Of a stretch of 64,000 nucleotides of DNA, positions 7,149 through 16,343 are shown piece after piece. The notes beneath the pieces were generated by a model. It did no database searches and was not told where the DNA came from. It saw nothing but the letters and a program-made list of their open reading frames with translations. The position numbers were made by a program, and so were the translations under genes. Source of the stretch: Ignatzschineria rhizosphaerae (lineage in GTDB: Bacteria > Pseudomonadota > Gammaproteobacteria > Cardiobacteriales > Wohlfahrtiimonadaceae); NCBI RefSeq assembly GCF_022655595.1, contig NZ_CP093379.1:678501-742500 (forward strand). Direction: 5' to 3'. Every line of letters begins with the position of its first letter. The first letter of the stretch is position 1.

Positions 7149-10100
7149 ATGGTATTAGATGAGCAGTTGCAGAAATATGGCTTGAGCTTTCAAGATCTTC
7201 AAAATCGTGAAGGTCTAGTGGAAGTCGATACGCTCTATCAACAAATATTACCCGAAGAAGTATTACAAACTTTCTTACAGTGGAGACGTGGCGAGACAAG
7301 CTTTACTGCAATTGAAGAGTCTGAATTTCAAATCAAATTAGGGGAATATCTAAACACGTTTATTGCTAAACTCTTTGGTCTTGAAAAAGAGTCAGAAGCA
7401 TTAATGGCAAGAGCCGGTCGTTATAATCGCTTAATGCAATTTAAAGAGCAGTTTATTCAACGTGGGGCGAAACGTTATCGCCAAGCGATTGAAGGGACGT
7501 TTGCGGAGCATCATAGTGCGCTTTTAGCTAAAATTGGGGTGGAAGATAGTGATCCTGAATTAGAAGCCAAAATCGCTGATTATGCGCTCTCTTTAGATGC
7601 TGAAAATAATGCCGCAGAAATTGAAGCGATTCATCAATGGGGCGCTTTAGCAGAGAAAGATGAAGCAGGGATTAAACGTGTTGAAAATTGGATTACCTTT
7701 AAATTCCCGGCAAGACTCGATTTTGATAATCTCGTCGCTGTTGAAGAGACGAGTTTTCAAGGTATTCCTGTTAAAGTAGGTGCAAAACCGCTTCGTCAGC
7801 GTGATGGATTTGATTTAACAGATCAGCGCATGGATCGCTATGAGATCGCTAGTGAGATCGAATATTGTAAGTATTGTCACGATCATGATGGGGATTTTTG
7901 TAGTATTGGTTTCCCTGTGAAAAAAGGGGAGCCTGATAAGGGATATCGTAAAAACCCTTTTGATGAGACATTAACAGGTTGTCCATTAGATGAGATGATC
8001 TCCGAGATGCAGCGCCTTGAAAAAGAGGGGTTATCTATCGGGTCACTGGCTATTACCATGGTTGAAAACCCAATGGTACCAGCAACAGGCCATCGTATCT
8101 GTAATGATTGTATGAAATCATGTATCTATCAGCGTGCAGAACCTGTGAATATCCCGCAAATTGAAACAGGCGTTTTATCCACTGTTTTAGATCTACCTTA
8201 CGGGGTTGAGATCTATAACTTACTAGCAAGATGGAATCCGCTTAAACCAACAAACTATCTACCCAATGAAGAAAATGGTCGAAAAGTGCTTGTTGCCGGA
8301 ATGGGGCCTGCAGGCTTTACGATGACCCACTATCTATCACAGCAAGGTTGCCATGTTGTCGGGATTGATGGACTTAAAATTGAGCCACTTCCACAAGAGG
8401 TTTTAAATCAACCGATTAAGTCTTGGGAAGATTTAGAAGAGAATCTGGGTGATCGTATTTTAGCCGGATTTGGGGGCGTTGCAGAGTATGGGATTACGGT
8501 TCGTTGGGATAAAAATTTCCTTAAACTGATCTATTTAACCCTTGCTCGTCGCCAGAATGTGGATATTTATGGGGGCGTGCGTTTAGGGGGAACTTTAACA
8601 CTTGATGATGCTTTTGATCTTGGCTTTGACCACGTCTCATTAGCTGTGGGTGCAGGGTTACCAAGAGTCTTAAAGATTGATAATTCTTTAGCAAAAGGGA
8701 TGAAGCAAGCTTCCGACTTTTTAATGGCAATGCAGTTAACAGGTGCAGCTAAAGATAGCTCAATTGCGAACCTTCAGGTGCGTTTACCGGCAGTTGTCAT
8801 TGGTGGCGGCTTAACGGCAATTGATACAGCAACAGAAGTGCAAGCTTATTACATTAAGCAAGTAGAAAAAACATTGCATCGCGTGGAGATTTTAGGGGAA
8901 GAGAAGATTCGTGAGAATTTATCACCTGAAGATAATGAAACATTAACAGAGTTTTTAGCTCACGGTTTAGAAGTACGTCAAGAGCGTGAAAGAGCTGCGG
9001 CTTTAGGTATTGAACCAAACTTTAACCCACTTATTAAAAAATGGGGCGGTGTGATGATTGCTTATCGCCGTACCATGCAAGAATCTCCGGCATATACCTT
9101 GAACCATGAAGAGGTGACAAAAGCCTTTGAAGAGGGGGTTCACTTTGGCGAAGAGCTCAATCCATTAGGGGTTGAACTTGACCAATATGGTCATGTTAAA
9201 GCGATTCGCTTTAAAAAATCAGGAGAAGAAGATGTTACTGTTCCGGCGCGTGCTGTATTAGTAGCGGCAGGAACATCTCCTAATACGATTTATGGTACAG
9301 AGTATCCAGGATCCATTGAGATTGAGGATAAGCATCATTTCCAAGGTTATGATTTAGAGGGGAATTTAGTGCCATTTAATTGGGGCACAAATAATAAGGA
9401 AGCCTTTGCGCCATTTACCTCATTTAGACGAGGTGAAAAACGTGTTTCTTATATAGGAGATACTCATCCTGTCTTTAACGGTAACGTTGTTAAAGCGATT
9501 GCAAGTGCGAAGAAATCATCTAGCTTTATCATGGAAGCATTAGAGCGCTTGCCGGCGAATGAGTTAGCAAATAGCGCATTATCATTAACCATGCAAGAAG
9601 GATTGACGGCAACGATTCAATCGATTGATTCTTCAAACCCAACGGTTTGTGAAGTTTGGATTAAAGCACCGATGGCTGCGAAAAACTTTAAACCAGGACA
9701 ATTCTTTAGAATGCAGACCTTTGAATCAGGAAGTGAGATTGTAGAAGGAACACGTCTACAAATTCCACTTTTAACTGTTTCAGGAACAGGCTCAACAGAT
9801 GATGCGGTTCGTCTACTGGTATTCCAATGGGGAACAGGGCAGCGCCTTATTCCATCCTTAAAACCAGGTGATAAAGTGGTATTAGCAGGACCAACAGGGG
9901 CACCAACCGATCTACCATCAGGAAAAACGATCCTTGTGGTAGCAGGTCGTTGGGGCGCTGCGGTGATGCTTGATATTGGCTTTGCACTTCGTAGTGCCGG
10001 CAATAAGGTGATTTATCTTGCGGCAATGGGCTCAAAAGGGGATGTTGACCATATGGATGAGCTTGAAGAAGGTGCAGATCAGATTATTTGGGCGGTTGGT

Positions 10101-10565
10101 AAAGGCGATCCGATTGAGGCGCGTCGTCCACAAGATCACTCTGTTGTTGAGTGGGATGTGATTAAACTCATTCGTGAGCTTGATGATCAAGGCATTGTGG
10201 ATATGAGTGAAGTTGACCGCTTAATGGCAATGGGTTCTACCGGAATGCTCAAGGGTTTCCAAAAAGAGCTCTCGGCGGGTGGGACACTTCATGATCGCTT
10301 TAAAGAAGATCTTCATATTACAGGAACGATCGGTAGCCCAATGCAGTGTATGATGAAGGGGGTTTGTGGTCAGTGTCTGCAATGGCAAATTGATCCTGTA
10401 ACAGGTGAGCGTACACAAGCGGTATTTACCTGTTCACAGCAAGATCAGCCACTTAAAAATGTGGATCTTGATAACCTTACTGCACGTACTAGCCAAAATA
10501 GATTGCCAGATATTATCTCATCACATTGGTTAACACATGTGCTTGAAGCTAAAAATGCTGAGTAA
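7149..10565 (+). CDS. Large FAD/iron-sulfur oxidoreductase: GltD-like pyridine nucleotide-disulfide module fused to a PyrK-like ferredoxin reductase module
   Basis: The product is 1138 aa. Residues 1-230 are helical and unrecognised. A cysteine-rich part follows (YCKYC near 239, GCPLDE near 277, GHRICNDCMKSCIYQ near 314), which resembles the 4Fe-4S N-terminal region of GltD-type oxidoreductases. Next come an FAD motif VLVAGMGPAGFTM (about 380) and a second dinucleotide motif VVIGGGLTAIDTATE (about 549). From about 817 there is a flavin/NAD domain like dihydroorotate dehydrogenase electron-transfer subunit PyrK, ending in a 2Fe-2S cluster motif (CMMKGVCGQC near 1065, with a later Cys). This would pass electrons between NAD(P)H, flavins and iron-sulfur centres, but the final substrate is unknown. 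It stands alone between recX and a strong terminator. Confidence 0.8.
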   Translation: MVLDEQLQKYGLSFQDLQNREGLVEVDTLYQQILPEEVLQTFLQWRRGETSFTAIEESEFQIKLGEYLNTFIAKLFGLEKESEALMARAGRYNRLMQFKEQFIQRGAKRYRQAIEGTFAEHHSALLAKIGVEDSDPELEAKIADYALSLDAENNAAEIEAIHQWGALAEKDEAGIKRVENWITFKFPARLDFDNLVAVEETSFQGIPVKVGAKPLRQRDGFDLTDQRMDRYEIASEIEYCKYCHDHDGDFCSIGFPVKKGEPDKGYRKNPFDETLTGCPLDEMISEMQRLEKEGLSIGSLAITMVENPMVPATGHRICNDCMKSCIYQRAEPVNIPQIETGVLSTVLDLPYGVEIYNLLARWNPLKPTNYLPNEENGRKVLVAGMGPAGFTMTHYLSQQGCHVVGIDGLKIEPLPQEVLNQPIKSWEDLEENLGDRILAGFGGVAEYGITVRWDKNFLKLIYLTLARRQNVDIYGGVRLGGTLTLDDAFDLGFDHVSLAVGAGLPRVLKIDNSLAKGMKQASDFLMAMQLTGAAKDSSIANLQVRLPAVVIGGGLTAIDTATEVQAYYIKQVEKTLHRVEILGEEKIRENLSPEDNETLTEFLAHGLEVRQERERAAALGIEPNFNPLIKKWGGVMIAYRRTMQESPAYTLNHEEVTKAFEEGVHFGEELNPLGVELDQYGHVKAIRFKKSGEEDVTVPARAVLVAAGTSPNTIYGTEYPGSIEIEDKHHFQGYDLEGNLVPFNWGTNNKEAFAPFTSFRRGEKRVSYIGDTHPVFNGNVVKAIASAKKSSSFIMEALERLPANELANSALSLTMQEGLTATIQSIDSSNPTVCEVWIKAPMAAKNFKPGQFFRMQTFESGSEIVEGTRLQIPLLTVSGTGSTDDAVRLLVFQWGTGQRLIPSLKPGDKVVLAGPTGAPTDLPSGKTILVVAGRWGAAVMLDIGFALRSAGNKVIYLAAMGSKGDVDHMDELEEGADQIIWAVGKGDPIEARRPQDHSVVEWDVIKLIRELDDQGIVDMSEVDRLMAMGSTGMLKGFQKELSAGGTLHDRFKEDLHITGTIGSPMQCMMKGVCGQCLQWQIDPVTGERTQAVFTCSQQDQPLKNVDLDNLTARTSQNRLPDIISSHWLTHVLEAKNAE

Positions 10566-10620
10566 TAGTGGATATTAAAGACTGAGATAAAAACGATTTT
10601 TTTTATAAAATAAATTGTTG

Positions 10621-10657
10621 AAAAAAGCGCCCTCTTTTTAAAAGAAGGGCGCTTTTT
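10621..10657 (+). terminator. Terminator of the large oxidoreductase gene
   Basis: A GC-rich stem AAAAAGCGCCCT pairs with AGGGCGCTTTTT, with flanking A and T runs, 55 bases after the stop codon. Confidence 0.9.
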
Positions 10658-10663
10658 CTTAAA

Positions 10664-10808
10664 TATAGATTCTTTAGTTTAAGAAATACTATTTTAAAAG
10701 TATTAAGAGTACAGAGTGTGTATCCAATTAGCTTGCACGTTGCCGGATAGAACTATTCTTGTGCTTCTTATAATCGATGCACCGGCAATTTGATTCATTC
10801 TTTTGAAA
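10664..10808 (+). repeat. Dispersed intergenic repeat, copy 2 (runs into the 3' end of the M20 peptidase gene)
   Basis: It shares long near-identical stretches with the copy at 34279, for example TTTAAGAAATACTATTTTAA, AGAGTGTGTATC and GATAGAACTATTCTTG. It contains inverted arms TTGCCGG (10740-10746) and CCGGCAA (10782-10788). The right end overlaps the stop codon of the minus-strand M20 peptidase gene at 10795-10797. Confidence 0.85.
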
Positions 10809-12066
10809 CATCCATAATTAATTTTGTAGACATATAAAGACGAGGAATAATGGAATCTAATAAGATATACTCATCATCATTAGAGTGAGCGCCATCGCCG
10901 GATAAGCCCATTCCTTCAATCACCGCTGCATCGGATTCTAATCCAGCAAAAGCCGCATCAGTACCTCCGCCAACGGCAATATCAATGACTTTGATATCAA
11001 GATTGAGATCATCTTTATAAATTTGCTGTGCTTTTTTCGCAAGCGCTAAAGAGGCATCATTAATTTCTAAGGGAGGACGGCGCATCTCAAAATTAAGGTT
11101 TACAGTACTTTCTTCTAGCTTTTTCTGCGTAATACGTTTTTGAAGCTCTGCTTCGATGCCTTTAAAATCGCTCACCTTTAAAGCGCGAATATCTGCTTGT
11201 GCAGAAGCGAAAGCCGGAATAACATTGCGAACATCACCGGCGCGGGCAATGGTCCAGTTGAGTTTAAGCCCAGTTTTCTCATCTGAGAGATCTTGCATTT
11301 GTAAAATCTGGTGTGAAAGTTCTGTTAAAGCATTCACGCCGGCTTCAGGTTTAACGCCCGCGTGAGAAGCTTTGCCTTCAATCTCAAGGTAAGCCGCGGC
11401 AATGCCACTAGTTGATAGGCGTAAATCGCCATAGAGCCCGCTGCCTTCATAGGAGAGTACAATATCTTGATCTTTAGCGATCTCTGTAATGTGATGTCGA
11501 GATGCGGGAGAGCTGATCTCTTCATCACTATTGAGTAAGACGGTGATGGTACCAAAATCTTGATAATTGAGGTTTTTGAGCATTTTAACGATATGCAAAA
11601 TGAGCGCAGCGCCTTGCTTATCATCAATAATCCCTAAGCCATAAGCTCTGTCCCCTTCAATTTTAAAAGGTTGCGCCGCTAGATCACCTTTTAAATAAAC
11701 AGTATCTAAATGGGCAATCAGCATAATTTTACTCTTGCCATTACCTTTTAATACAGCTTTTACAATCGGGCCTAATTGATCGGGTGTATCGGCCATTTTG
11801 TAGATATTTTCGCTATTAATTGTCGTCACTTCGGCGCCTATTCCTGTAAGTTCAGTGGCAAGATAATTAGCGATGGTGTTAAGGCCTTCAATATCTTTAC
11901 TGCCAGATTCGATGTTCACAAGTTTTTCAAGTGTTGTAAGAAAAGGTTCTTTTTGGGCAGTTGCTTCTTTTAATACCGTTTCATTAATTTGAGCAAATGC
12001 AGATGTAGCTAGACTAAGAAGGGCGAAAGAGAGTAGTAGCGGTCTTAATAGAGATTTATATTTCAT
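10795..12066 (-). CDS. Secreted M20 family metallopeptidase (glutamate carboxypeptidase/CPG2-like)
   Basis: The product is 423 aa with a signal peptide (MKYKSLLRPLLLSF core, cleavage near AFA-Q at residue 25). Zinc-binding M20 motifs are present: LIAHLDTVYLKGD, then GIIDDKQGAALI, then LLNSDEEISSPAS with the catalytic and metal-binding Glu pair. The later GGGTDAAFAG and GDGAHSNDDEYI segments fit the C-terminal metal ligand. The class removes C-terminal Glu or other residues from peptides or folate-like substrates in the periplasm. The gene appears monocistronic. Its stop codon and last bases fall inside a dispersed repeat, so the C-terminus may have been altered by that insertion. Exact substrate unknown. 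Confidence 0.85.
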   Translation of the reverse strand: MKYKSLLRPLLLSFALLSLATSAFAQINETVLKEATAQKEPFLTTLEKLVNIESGSKDIEGLNTIANYLATELTGIGAEVTTINSENIYKMADTPDQLGPIVKAVLKGNGKSKIMLIAHLDTVYLKGDLAAQPFKIEGDRAYGLGIIDDKQGAALILHIVKMLKNLNYQDFGTITVLLNSDEEISSPASRHHITEIAKDQDIVLSYEGSGLYGDLRLSTSGIAAAYLEIEGKASHAGVKPEAGVNALTELSHQILQMQDLSDEKTGLKLNWTIARAGDVRNVIPAFASAQADIRALKVSDFKGIEAELQKRITQKKLEESTVNLNFEMRRPPLEINDASLALAKKAQQIYKDDLNLDIKVIDIAVGGGTDAAFAGLESDAAVIEGMGLSGDGAHSNDDEYILLDSIIPRLYMSTKLIMDVSKE

Positions 12067-12113
12067 GGTATCCTCTTTTTATTATTAATTATTTAGGTGG
12101 TTTCAATTATTGC

Positions 12114-12425
12114 TTAGAAATTTGCGAGCTCAATGACATCATAAGCAGGTACTTCATAAGGGTGCGCCTGTTTCATGGCATTAACGGCATCTTGAATTAA
12201 CGTTTTAGAAACGACTAACTCAACACGCCATTCAGGCACTTTTTTAAGCTCATCAATTGTTCCAGAGTAGGGATTGCTACCAGGTAGGGGCTTAAATTGA
12301 CCCTCTCCTAGTATTTGCCAAGCACAATGAGAATATTGCCCAATCTTGCCACCTCCGGCATTAAATATGGCTTCTTTAACATGATCCACATGGGAGTCTG
12401 GTACAAAAAATATGAATTTATACAT
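12114..12425 (-). CDS. NIF3-like single-domain protein (YqfO/CutA-like fold)
   Basis: The product is 103 aa and matches the short stand-alone form of the domain inserted in NIF3/YqfO proteins, which has a PII/CutA-like fold. Features are YKFIFFVPDSHVDHVKEAI at the start, the GGGKIGQYSHCAW turn and the HPYEVPAYDVIEL end. Function of the short form is not established; metal or nucleotide binding has been proposed for the fold. It lies 47 bp upstream (on the minus strand) of the M20 peptidase gene, so the two may share a transcript, and it is divergent from the DUF4377 lipoprotein gene. Confidence 0.75.
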   Translation of the reverse strand: MYKFIFFVPDSHVDHVKEAIFNAGGGKIGQYSHCAWQILGEGQFKPLPGSNPYSGTIDELKKVPEWRVELVVSKTLIQDAVNAMKQAHPYEVPAYDVIELANF

Positions 12426-12454
12426 CTTTATTCCTATTTCGGTAAAATGAGTAG

Positions 12455-12495
12455 AAGGTTTATCAACCTTTTCATTAACACCTTACTATAAGGTG
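12455..12495. promoter_or_regulatory. Two adjacent short inverted repeats in the divergent promoter region
   Basis: AAGGTT-TATC-AACCTT (12455-12470) is followed by CACCTTA-CTA-TAAGGTG (12479-12495). Both sit between the divergent NIF3-like and lipoprotein genes. They could be operators or hairpins in the 5' leader; no regulator is identified. Confidence 0.4.
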
Positions 12496-12555
12496 ATTGA
12501 TGTTATGAACATTTTTATTCGATATCCAATGTTATCTAGTAAAGGGAGTAAGTAT

Positions 12556-12930
12556 ATGAAACGATTATTCAGTGTGGTGTTAGCCGGCGCAGTATTAGCA
12601 GCTTGCGCTTCAACATCTCAAGACCAAGTCATTTTAAAAGTGGCTTCATCTCAAGCAGATTGTATTGGTGTTGCGCCTCAAAAATGCTTATTAGTACAAG
12701 AAGTTGCTGATGTAAAAGCGCCAGCAAATTCAGATTGGGAATTTTTCTATAGCAATATTGAAGGCTTTAATTACGAGCCGGGCTATGAATATACCCTGCG
12801 AATTGATAAAGCTCGTCGTGAGCATGTGGCTGCTGATCAATCTTCTATTATCTATCGCTTAGTTGATGTGGTTGATAAAAAAGCAACGACTTCAGCGAAT
12901 ATGCCTAAACCATTAACAAGAAATCGCTAG
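12556..12930 (+). CDS. DUF4377 domain lipoprotein
   Basis: The ATG at 12556 has AAGGGAG 7 bases upstream and gives a 124-aa product with a clean lipoprotein signal, MKRLFSVVLAGAVLAAC, with a lipobox LAAC at residue 17. An in-frame ATG at 12493 would put residues in front of the signal and is rejected. The mature part has the DUF4377 pattern: a DCIGVAPQKCL motif with two Cys, then EFFYSNIEGFNYEPGYEYTL and a terminal YRLVDVVDKK. Such proteins are small envelope lipoproteins, some linked to HslJ/META-like stress proteins; role unknown. Confidence 0.8.
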   Translation: MKRLFSVVLAGAVLAACASTSQDQVILKVASSQADCIGVAPQKCLLVQEVADVKAPANSDWEFFYSNIEGFNYEPGYEYTLRIDKARREHVAADQSSIIYRLVDVVDKKATTSANMPKPLTRNR

Positions 12931-12954
12931 TTCAGAAGGGATTATCTTTTATTA

Positions 12955-13614
12955 ATGGAATTTTATTATGATCCACCGGTATCTCCTTGGCTTGATATTC
13001 TCTATCAAGATGAGGAGATTATGGTTGTTAACAAGCCTGCAGAGTTACTCTCTGTTCCAGGAAAAGCCCCTGAATTATTTGATAGTATTATTACCCGTAT
13101 TCAATGGGAATATCCCTATGCGGAAACAGTCCATCGATTAGATATGTCAACAAGTGGGATCTTAGTGATTGCATTAACAAAAGAGGCTGAGAGAGAGCTT
13201 AAAAGACAATTTAGAGAAAGAGAGACATCTAAGCGTTATATTGCCGATGTTTGGGGCATCATGAGTGAAGATGGGGGCGTTGTGGATTTGCCGCTTATTT
13301 GTGATTGGCCCAATAGACCAAAGCAGATGGTTTGTTTTGAAAGGGGAAAAGAAGCCATTACTGAGTATCAAGTGTTGCTTCGTGATATTGATCAGAACTT
13401 TACTCGTGTTATGCTCACCCCCATTACAGGGAGATCCCATCAACTTCGAGTTCACCTCTTATCTTTAGGTCATGTGATTTTAGGGGATCGGTTTTATGCA
13501 CAAGGTGAGGCTTTTACTTGCCGGGGTCGCTTAGCACTTCACGCTAGTGAGTTAGGTTTTAAACATCCGAAGACAGGGCTGTCCATGCATTTTCTAGCCC
13601 CATTGAGTTTTTAA
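12955..13614 (+). CDS. rluA: Dual-specificity RNA pseudouridine synthase RluA
   Basis: The product is 219 aa, the same length as E. coli RluA, and is recognisably collinear with it: PWLDILYQDEEIMVVNKP at the start, VHRLDMSTSG with the catalytic Asp, RQFRERETSKRYIA, then LPLICDWPNRPKQ and ITGRSHQLRVH. RluA makes pseudouridine at 23S rRNA position 746 and tRNA position 32. It starts 24 bp after the lipoprotein gene and could be cotranscribed with it. No clear terminator follows in the 85 bp before the convergent Sel1 gene. Confidence 0.93.
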   Translation: MEFYYDPPVSPWLDILYQDEEIMVVNKPAELLSVPGKAPELFDSIITRIQWEYPYAETVHRLDMSTSGILVIALTKEAERELKRQFRERETSKRYIADVWGIMSEDGGVVDLPLICDWPNRPKQMVCFERGKEAITEYQVLLRDIDQNFTRVMLTPITGRSHQLRVHLLSLGHVILGDRFYAQGEAFTCRGRLALHASELGFKHPKTGLSMHFLAPLSF

Positions 13615-13699
13615 TAAAAAATTGACGATAGCCTTAGTCATATCGCGAACTTCTTATGTTTGGTTTTCTTAAGTTTGGATGAAGCTTTTATTAATAGAA

Positions 13700-15295
13700 T
13701 TATTCTAGGAAACTACAAGCCTGATCTACGCCATTATTACAAGCTCGTCTAAGCAGTTCATTAGCTTTTGCTTGGTTTTTCTCAACTCCCAAACCATTTG
13801 CATAAAGAAAAGATAAATTAACTTGAGCGGTCGATTCATTTTTTGTGGCGGCCTTTAAATACCACTTATAAGCCCTGTGGTAATCTTGAGGAACACCATT
13901 AATACCGCGATCAAAAGCCTGACCAATCATCATATGCAAAAAGGGGAGTTCTTTATTTTGTAAGAATGCCGGCATATTAGGATCAGTTTGTGTCAAAAAT
14001 TTGGTATACCATTTTTTGGCTTCAGCAAGATTTTGTTTAATGCCGTTTCCAGTCTCATAAAACTCTCCCACTTTCAGCTGCGAGTCTTTAAATCCGAGCT
14101 CTGCGGATTTAAGATACCATTTAAAGGCTTGTACTTGATTTTTAGCAATGCCGATTCCTTGTTCGTACATTTTTCCAAGATTGTTTTGCGCCATTGGATC
14201 ATTTTGGCGTGCAGATTTTAGATACCATTCAAAAGCTTTTTGATAGTTTTGTTGAATACCATCTCCATTTTCATAAGCACTACCGATATTATTTTGTGCG
14301 CGAGCATTATTTTGCTCTGCTGCCTTAAAGTACCATTTAAGTGCAGTATGATGATTCTGTGATACGCCGCGCCCATGAGAATAAAGATAGCCAATATTTG
14401 TCTGTGAATCTGCATTATTTTGTTTAGCTGCTTTTTTATACCAGTTAAGAGCTTTTGCGTAATCAATATCAACGCCTTGGCCTTCTTCATGCATGTAACC
14501 AATTCGATGTTGAACGTTTGAATCACCATCTTTAACAGCGATGAGATACCACTTCATCGCTTCTATATAATTGATGTCAATATTAGGTCGGCCCATATGA
14601 TAAAAATCAGCAACAGTAATTTGGGCATTAACGTCACCAGACTCAGCCGCTTTAAGATACCATTTTAGTGCTTGTAAATAATCAATCTCTGTTCCTTTAC
14701 CTTGTTCATAGATTAAGGCTAAATTGAGCTGTGCTGTTTTATCTCCTTTTTCGCCGGCAATTATGTACCAATTTCTAGCTAAAAGATAATTTTGAGGCGT
14801 TCCTAAACCTGTGTCATAGAAATATCCTACTTTTGTTTGCGCATCTGTATAGTCTTCTAGAGCTGACTTTAAATACCACGAAAATGCTGCTTTATAATTT
14901 TGTACAGTACCGCGCCCAGCTTCATAGAGAACTCCTAAATTAAACTGTGCAATTTTTTGGTTTTGATCGGCAGCTTTAAGATACCATTGTCTTGCTTTTT
15001 CATAATCTTGGGATGTTCCTAATCCTTCGTTATAGAAATAACCTACTTTTGCTTGAGAGTGTGCGTTTCCCTGATTTGCAGATTTTTGATACCACGAGAA
15101 GGCCGTTTGATAATTTTGTAGTACATATTCACCTTTTTCATAATAGAGCGCTAATTGATATTGAGAGTAAGGGTTTCCCTGTTCTGCTTTTTCTAGTAAG
15201 GCTTCTATATCAGGTGCGTCTTTTGCCATAACCATATTGTTGGCCAAGCATAGAAAGAGAAAGCAGAAAGATAATAATCGTTGTAAAGATAGCAT
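13700..15295 (-). CDS. Secreted Sel1-like repeat protein
   Basis: The product is 531 aa with a signal peptide (LLSFCFLFLCLANNMVMA). The rest is an almost unbroken series of about 13 Sel1 repeats of 36 residues with the pattern A-WY-KAA--G---AQ--LG--YE-G-G. Variant repeats occur near residues 420-460, where one unit carries a longer insertion. The extreme C-terminus (RRACNNGVDQACSFLE) has two Cys that may form a disulfide. Sel1 solenoids mediate protein-protein contacts; secreted ones are often involved in envelope or host interactions. No partner is evident nearby. The gene is isolated between convergent rluA and the LysR gene. Confidence 0.85.
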   Translation of the reverse strand: MLSLQRLLSFCFLFLCLANNMVMAKDAPDIEALLEKAEQGNPYSQYQLALYYEKGEYVLQNYQTAFSWYQKSANQGNAHSQAKVGYFYNEGLGTSQDYEKARQWYLKAADQNQKIAQFNLGVLYEAGRGTVQNYKAAFSWYLKSALEDYTDAQTKVGYFYDTGLGTPQNYLLARNWYIIAGEKGDKTAQLNLALIYEQGKGTEIDYLQALKWYLKAAESGDVNAQITVADFYHMGRPNIDINYIEAMKWYLIAVKDGDSNVQHRIGYMHEEGQGVDIDYAKALNWYKKAAKQNNADSQTNIGYLYSHGRGVSQNHHTALKWYFKAAEQNNARAQNNIGSAYENGDGIQQNYQKAFEWYLKSARQNDPMAQNNLGKMYEQGIGIAKNQVQAFKWYLKSAELGFKDSQLKVGEFYETGNGIKQNLAEAKKWYTKFLTQTDPNMPAFLQNKELPFLHMMIGQAFDRGINGVPQDYHRAYKWYLKAATKNESTAQVNLSFLYANGLGVEKNQAKANELLRRACNNGVDQACSFLE

Positions 15296-15430
15296 TTGTC
15301 AGCTCAAATTTGAAAATTAGTGAAATAATTAGAGTTTAAGAATAACTTCAATAGAATTTTAATAGTTAATTATAGAACGTTAATTATCAAGAATTATTAG
15401 TTAGTAAAATTTATAAGATGAACCTAATAA

Positions 15431-16309
15431 TTATTGGTTTAACCCTAAAAAAGAGAGAAAGTTAAGAGCGGCATTAGAAGCATGATCCTTATCCCAAATA
15501 CAGTAGGTTTCAGAGCGAATCTCATGGTTATCGATAGGAATATAGACAACGCCAGAATTATTAATGCCTTGAATAGATTCAGGGACTAAAGAGATTCCAA
15601 AGCCTTGGCTCACCATCTCGATAATGGTGAGCCAATTCCCAATCTCATGGGCGATATAAGGAGTAAAATTGGAGCTTGCACAAAGCGCCATAATCCGGGA
15701 GTGGTAGTAAGGGGAGTAAGCGTGAGGAAAGAGCAAGAAGATTTCCGTTGAGAGCTTTGAAAGCGCAAGTGTTTTTTCGATTGCTAAAGGATGATCTTTA
15801 GGGAGGCAACAGACAAATTCTTCTTGAAAATAGCGCTCAGCTTGAATATTTCCTTCTGCTTGATAGTTGTGGACAAAACCGATATCAATCTGCTGCCTTG
15901 TCAGTGCTAGAAGCTGATTATTAGAGTTAATCTCATTGAGTAAAATAGAAATTTCAGGATATTGGCTTTGATAATCATCAAGGGATTTTTTAAGACCTTT
16001 AAAAAGCAAAGAACTGGTAAAACCAATTCTTAAAGTGCCGATAGTGTCGTGGGCGACTTTACAGCCTATTTTCCTCATCTCTTCAATATTTTTAAGTAAG
16101 AATAGAGATTCTTTATAGAAGAGTTTTCCGGCATGAGTTAGCGTGACAGACTTATTATTACGTAATAACAGGGAATAACCAAGATCTTCTTCAAGTTTTT
16201 GAATGCTGATACTAAGCGGTGGTTGTGACATATGTAATCGCGCCGCAGCTCTACCAAAATGAAGCTCTTCGGCGACTGTAATAAAGTGCCGGATCTGTCT
16301 TATGTTCAT
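15431..16309 (-). CDS. LysR-family transcriptional regulator of the adjacent catabolic cluster
   Basis: The product is 292 aa, normal for the family. The N-terminal winged helix-turn-helix is clear (MNIRQIRHFITVAEELHFGR then RLHMSQPPLSISIQKLEEDL), followed by an effector-binding domain of about 200 residues. The subgroup resembles BenM/CatM regulators of aromatic-acid catabolism. It is divergent from the acyl-CoA dehydrogenase gene with a 125-bp shared promoter region containing a perfect inverted repeat, the classic arrangement for a LysR activator controlling its neighbour. Inference: it senses the acid, or its CoA intermediate, handled by the 16.4-28.2 kb genes. Confidence 0.9.
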   Translation of the reverse strand: MNIRQIRHFITVAEELHFGRAAARLHMSQPPLSISIQKLEEDLGYSLLLRNNKSVTLTHAGKLFYKESLFLLKNIEEMRKIGCKVAHDTIGTLRIGFTSSLLFKGLKKSLDDYQSQYPEISILLNEINSNNQLLALTRQQIDIGFVHNYQAEGNIQAERYFQEEFVCCLPKDHPLAIEKTLALSKLSTEIFLLFPHAYSPYYHSRIMALCASSNFTPYIAHEIGNWLTIIEMVSQGFGISLVPESIQGINNSGVVYIPIDNHEIRSETYCIWDKDHASNAALNFLSFLGLNQ

Positions 16310-16322
16310 GATTTTTCCCCCA

Positions 16323-16343
16323 ATGATATATTTTTTATATCAT
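16323..16343. promoter_or_regulatory. Candidate LysR operator
   Basis: ATGATATA and TATATCAT form a perfect 8-bp inverted repeat around a 5-nt T spacer. It lies 14 bp from the LysR start codon in the divergent region and contains the T-N11-A type spacing favoured by LysR proteins. Confidence 0.6.
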
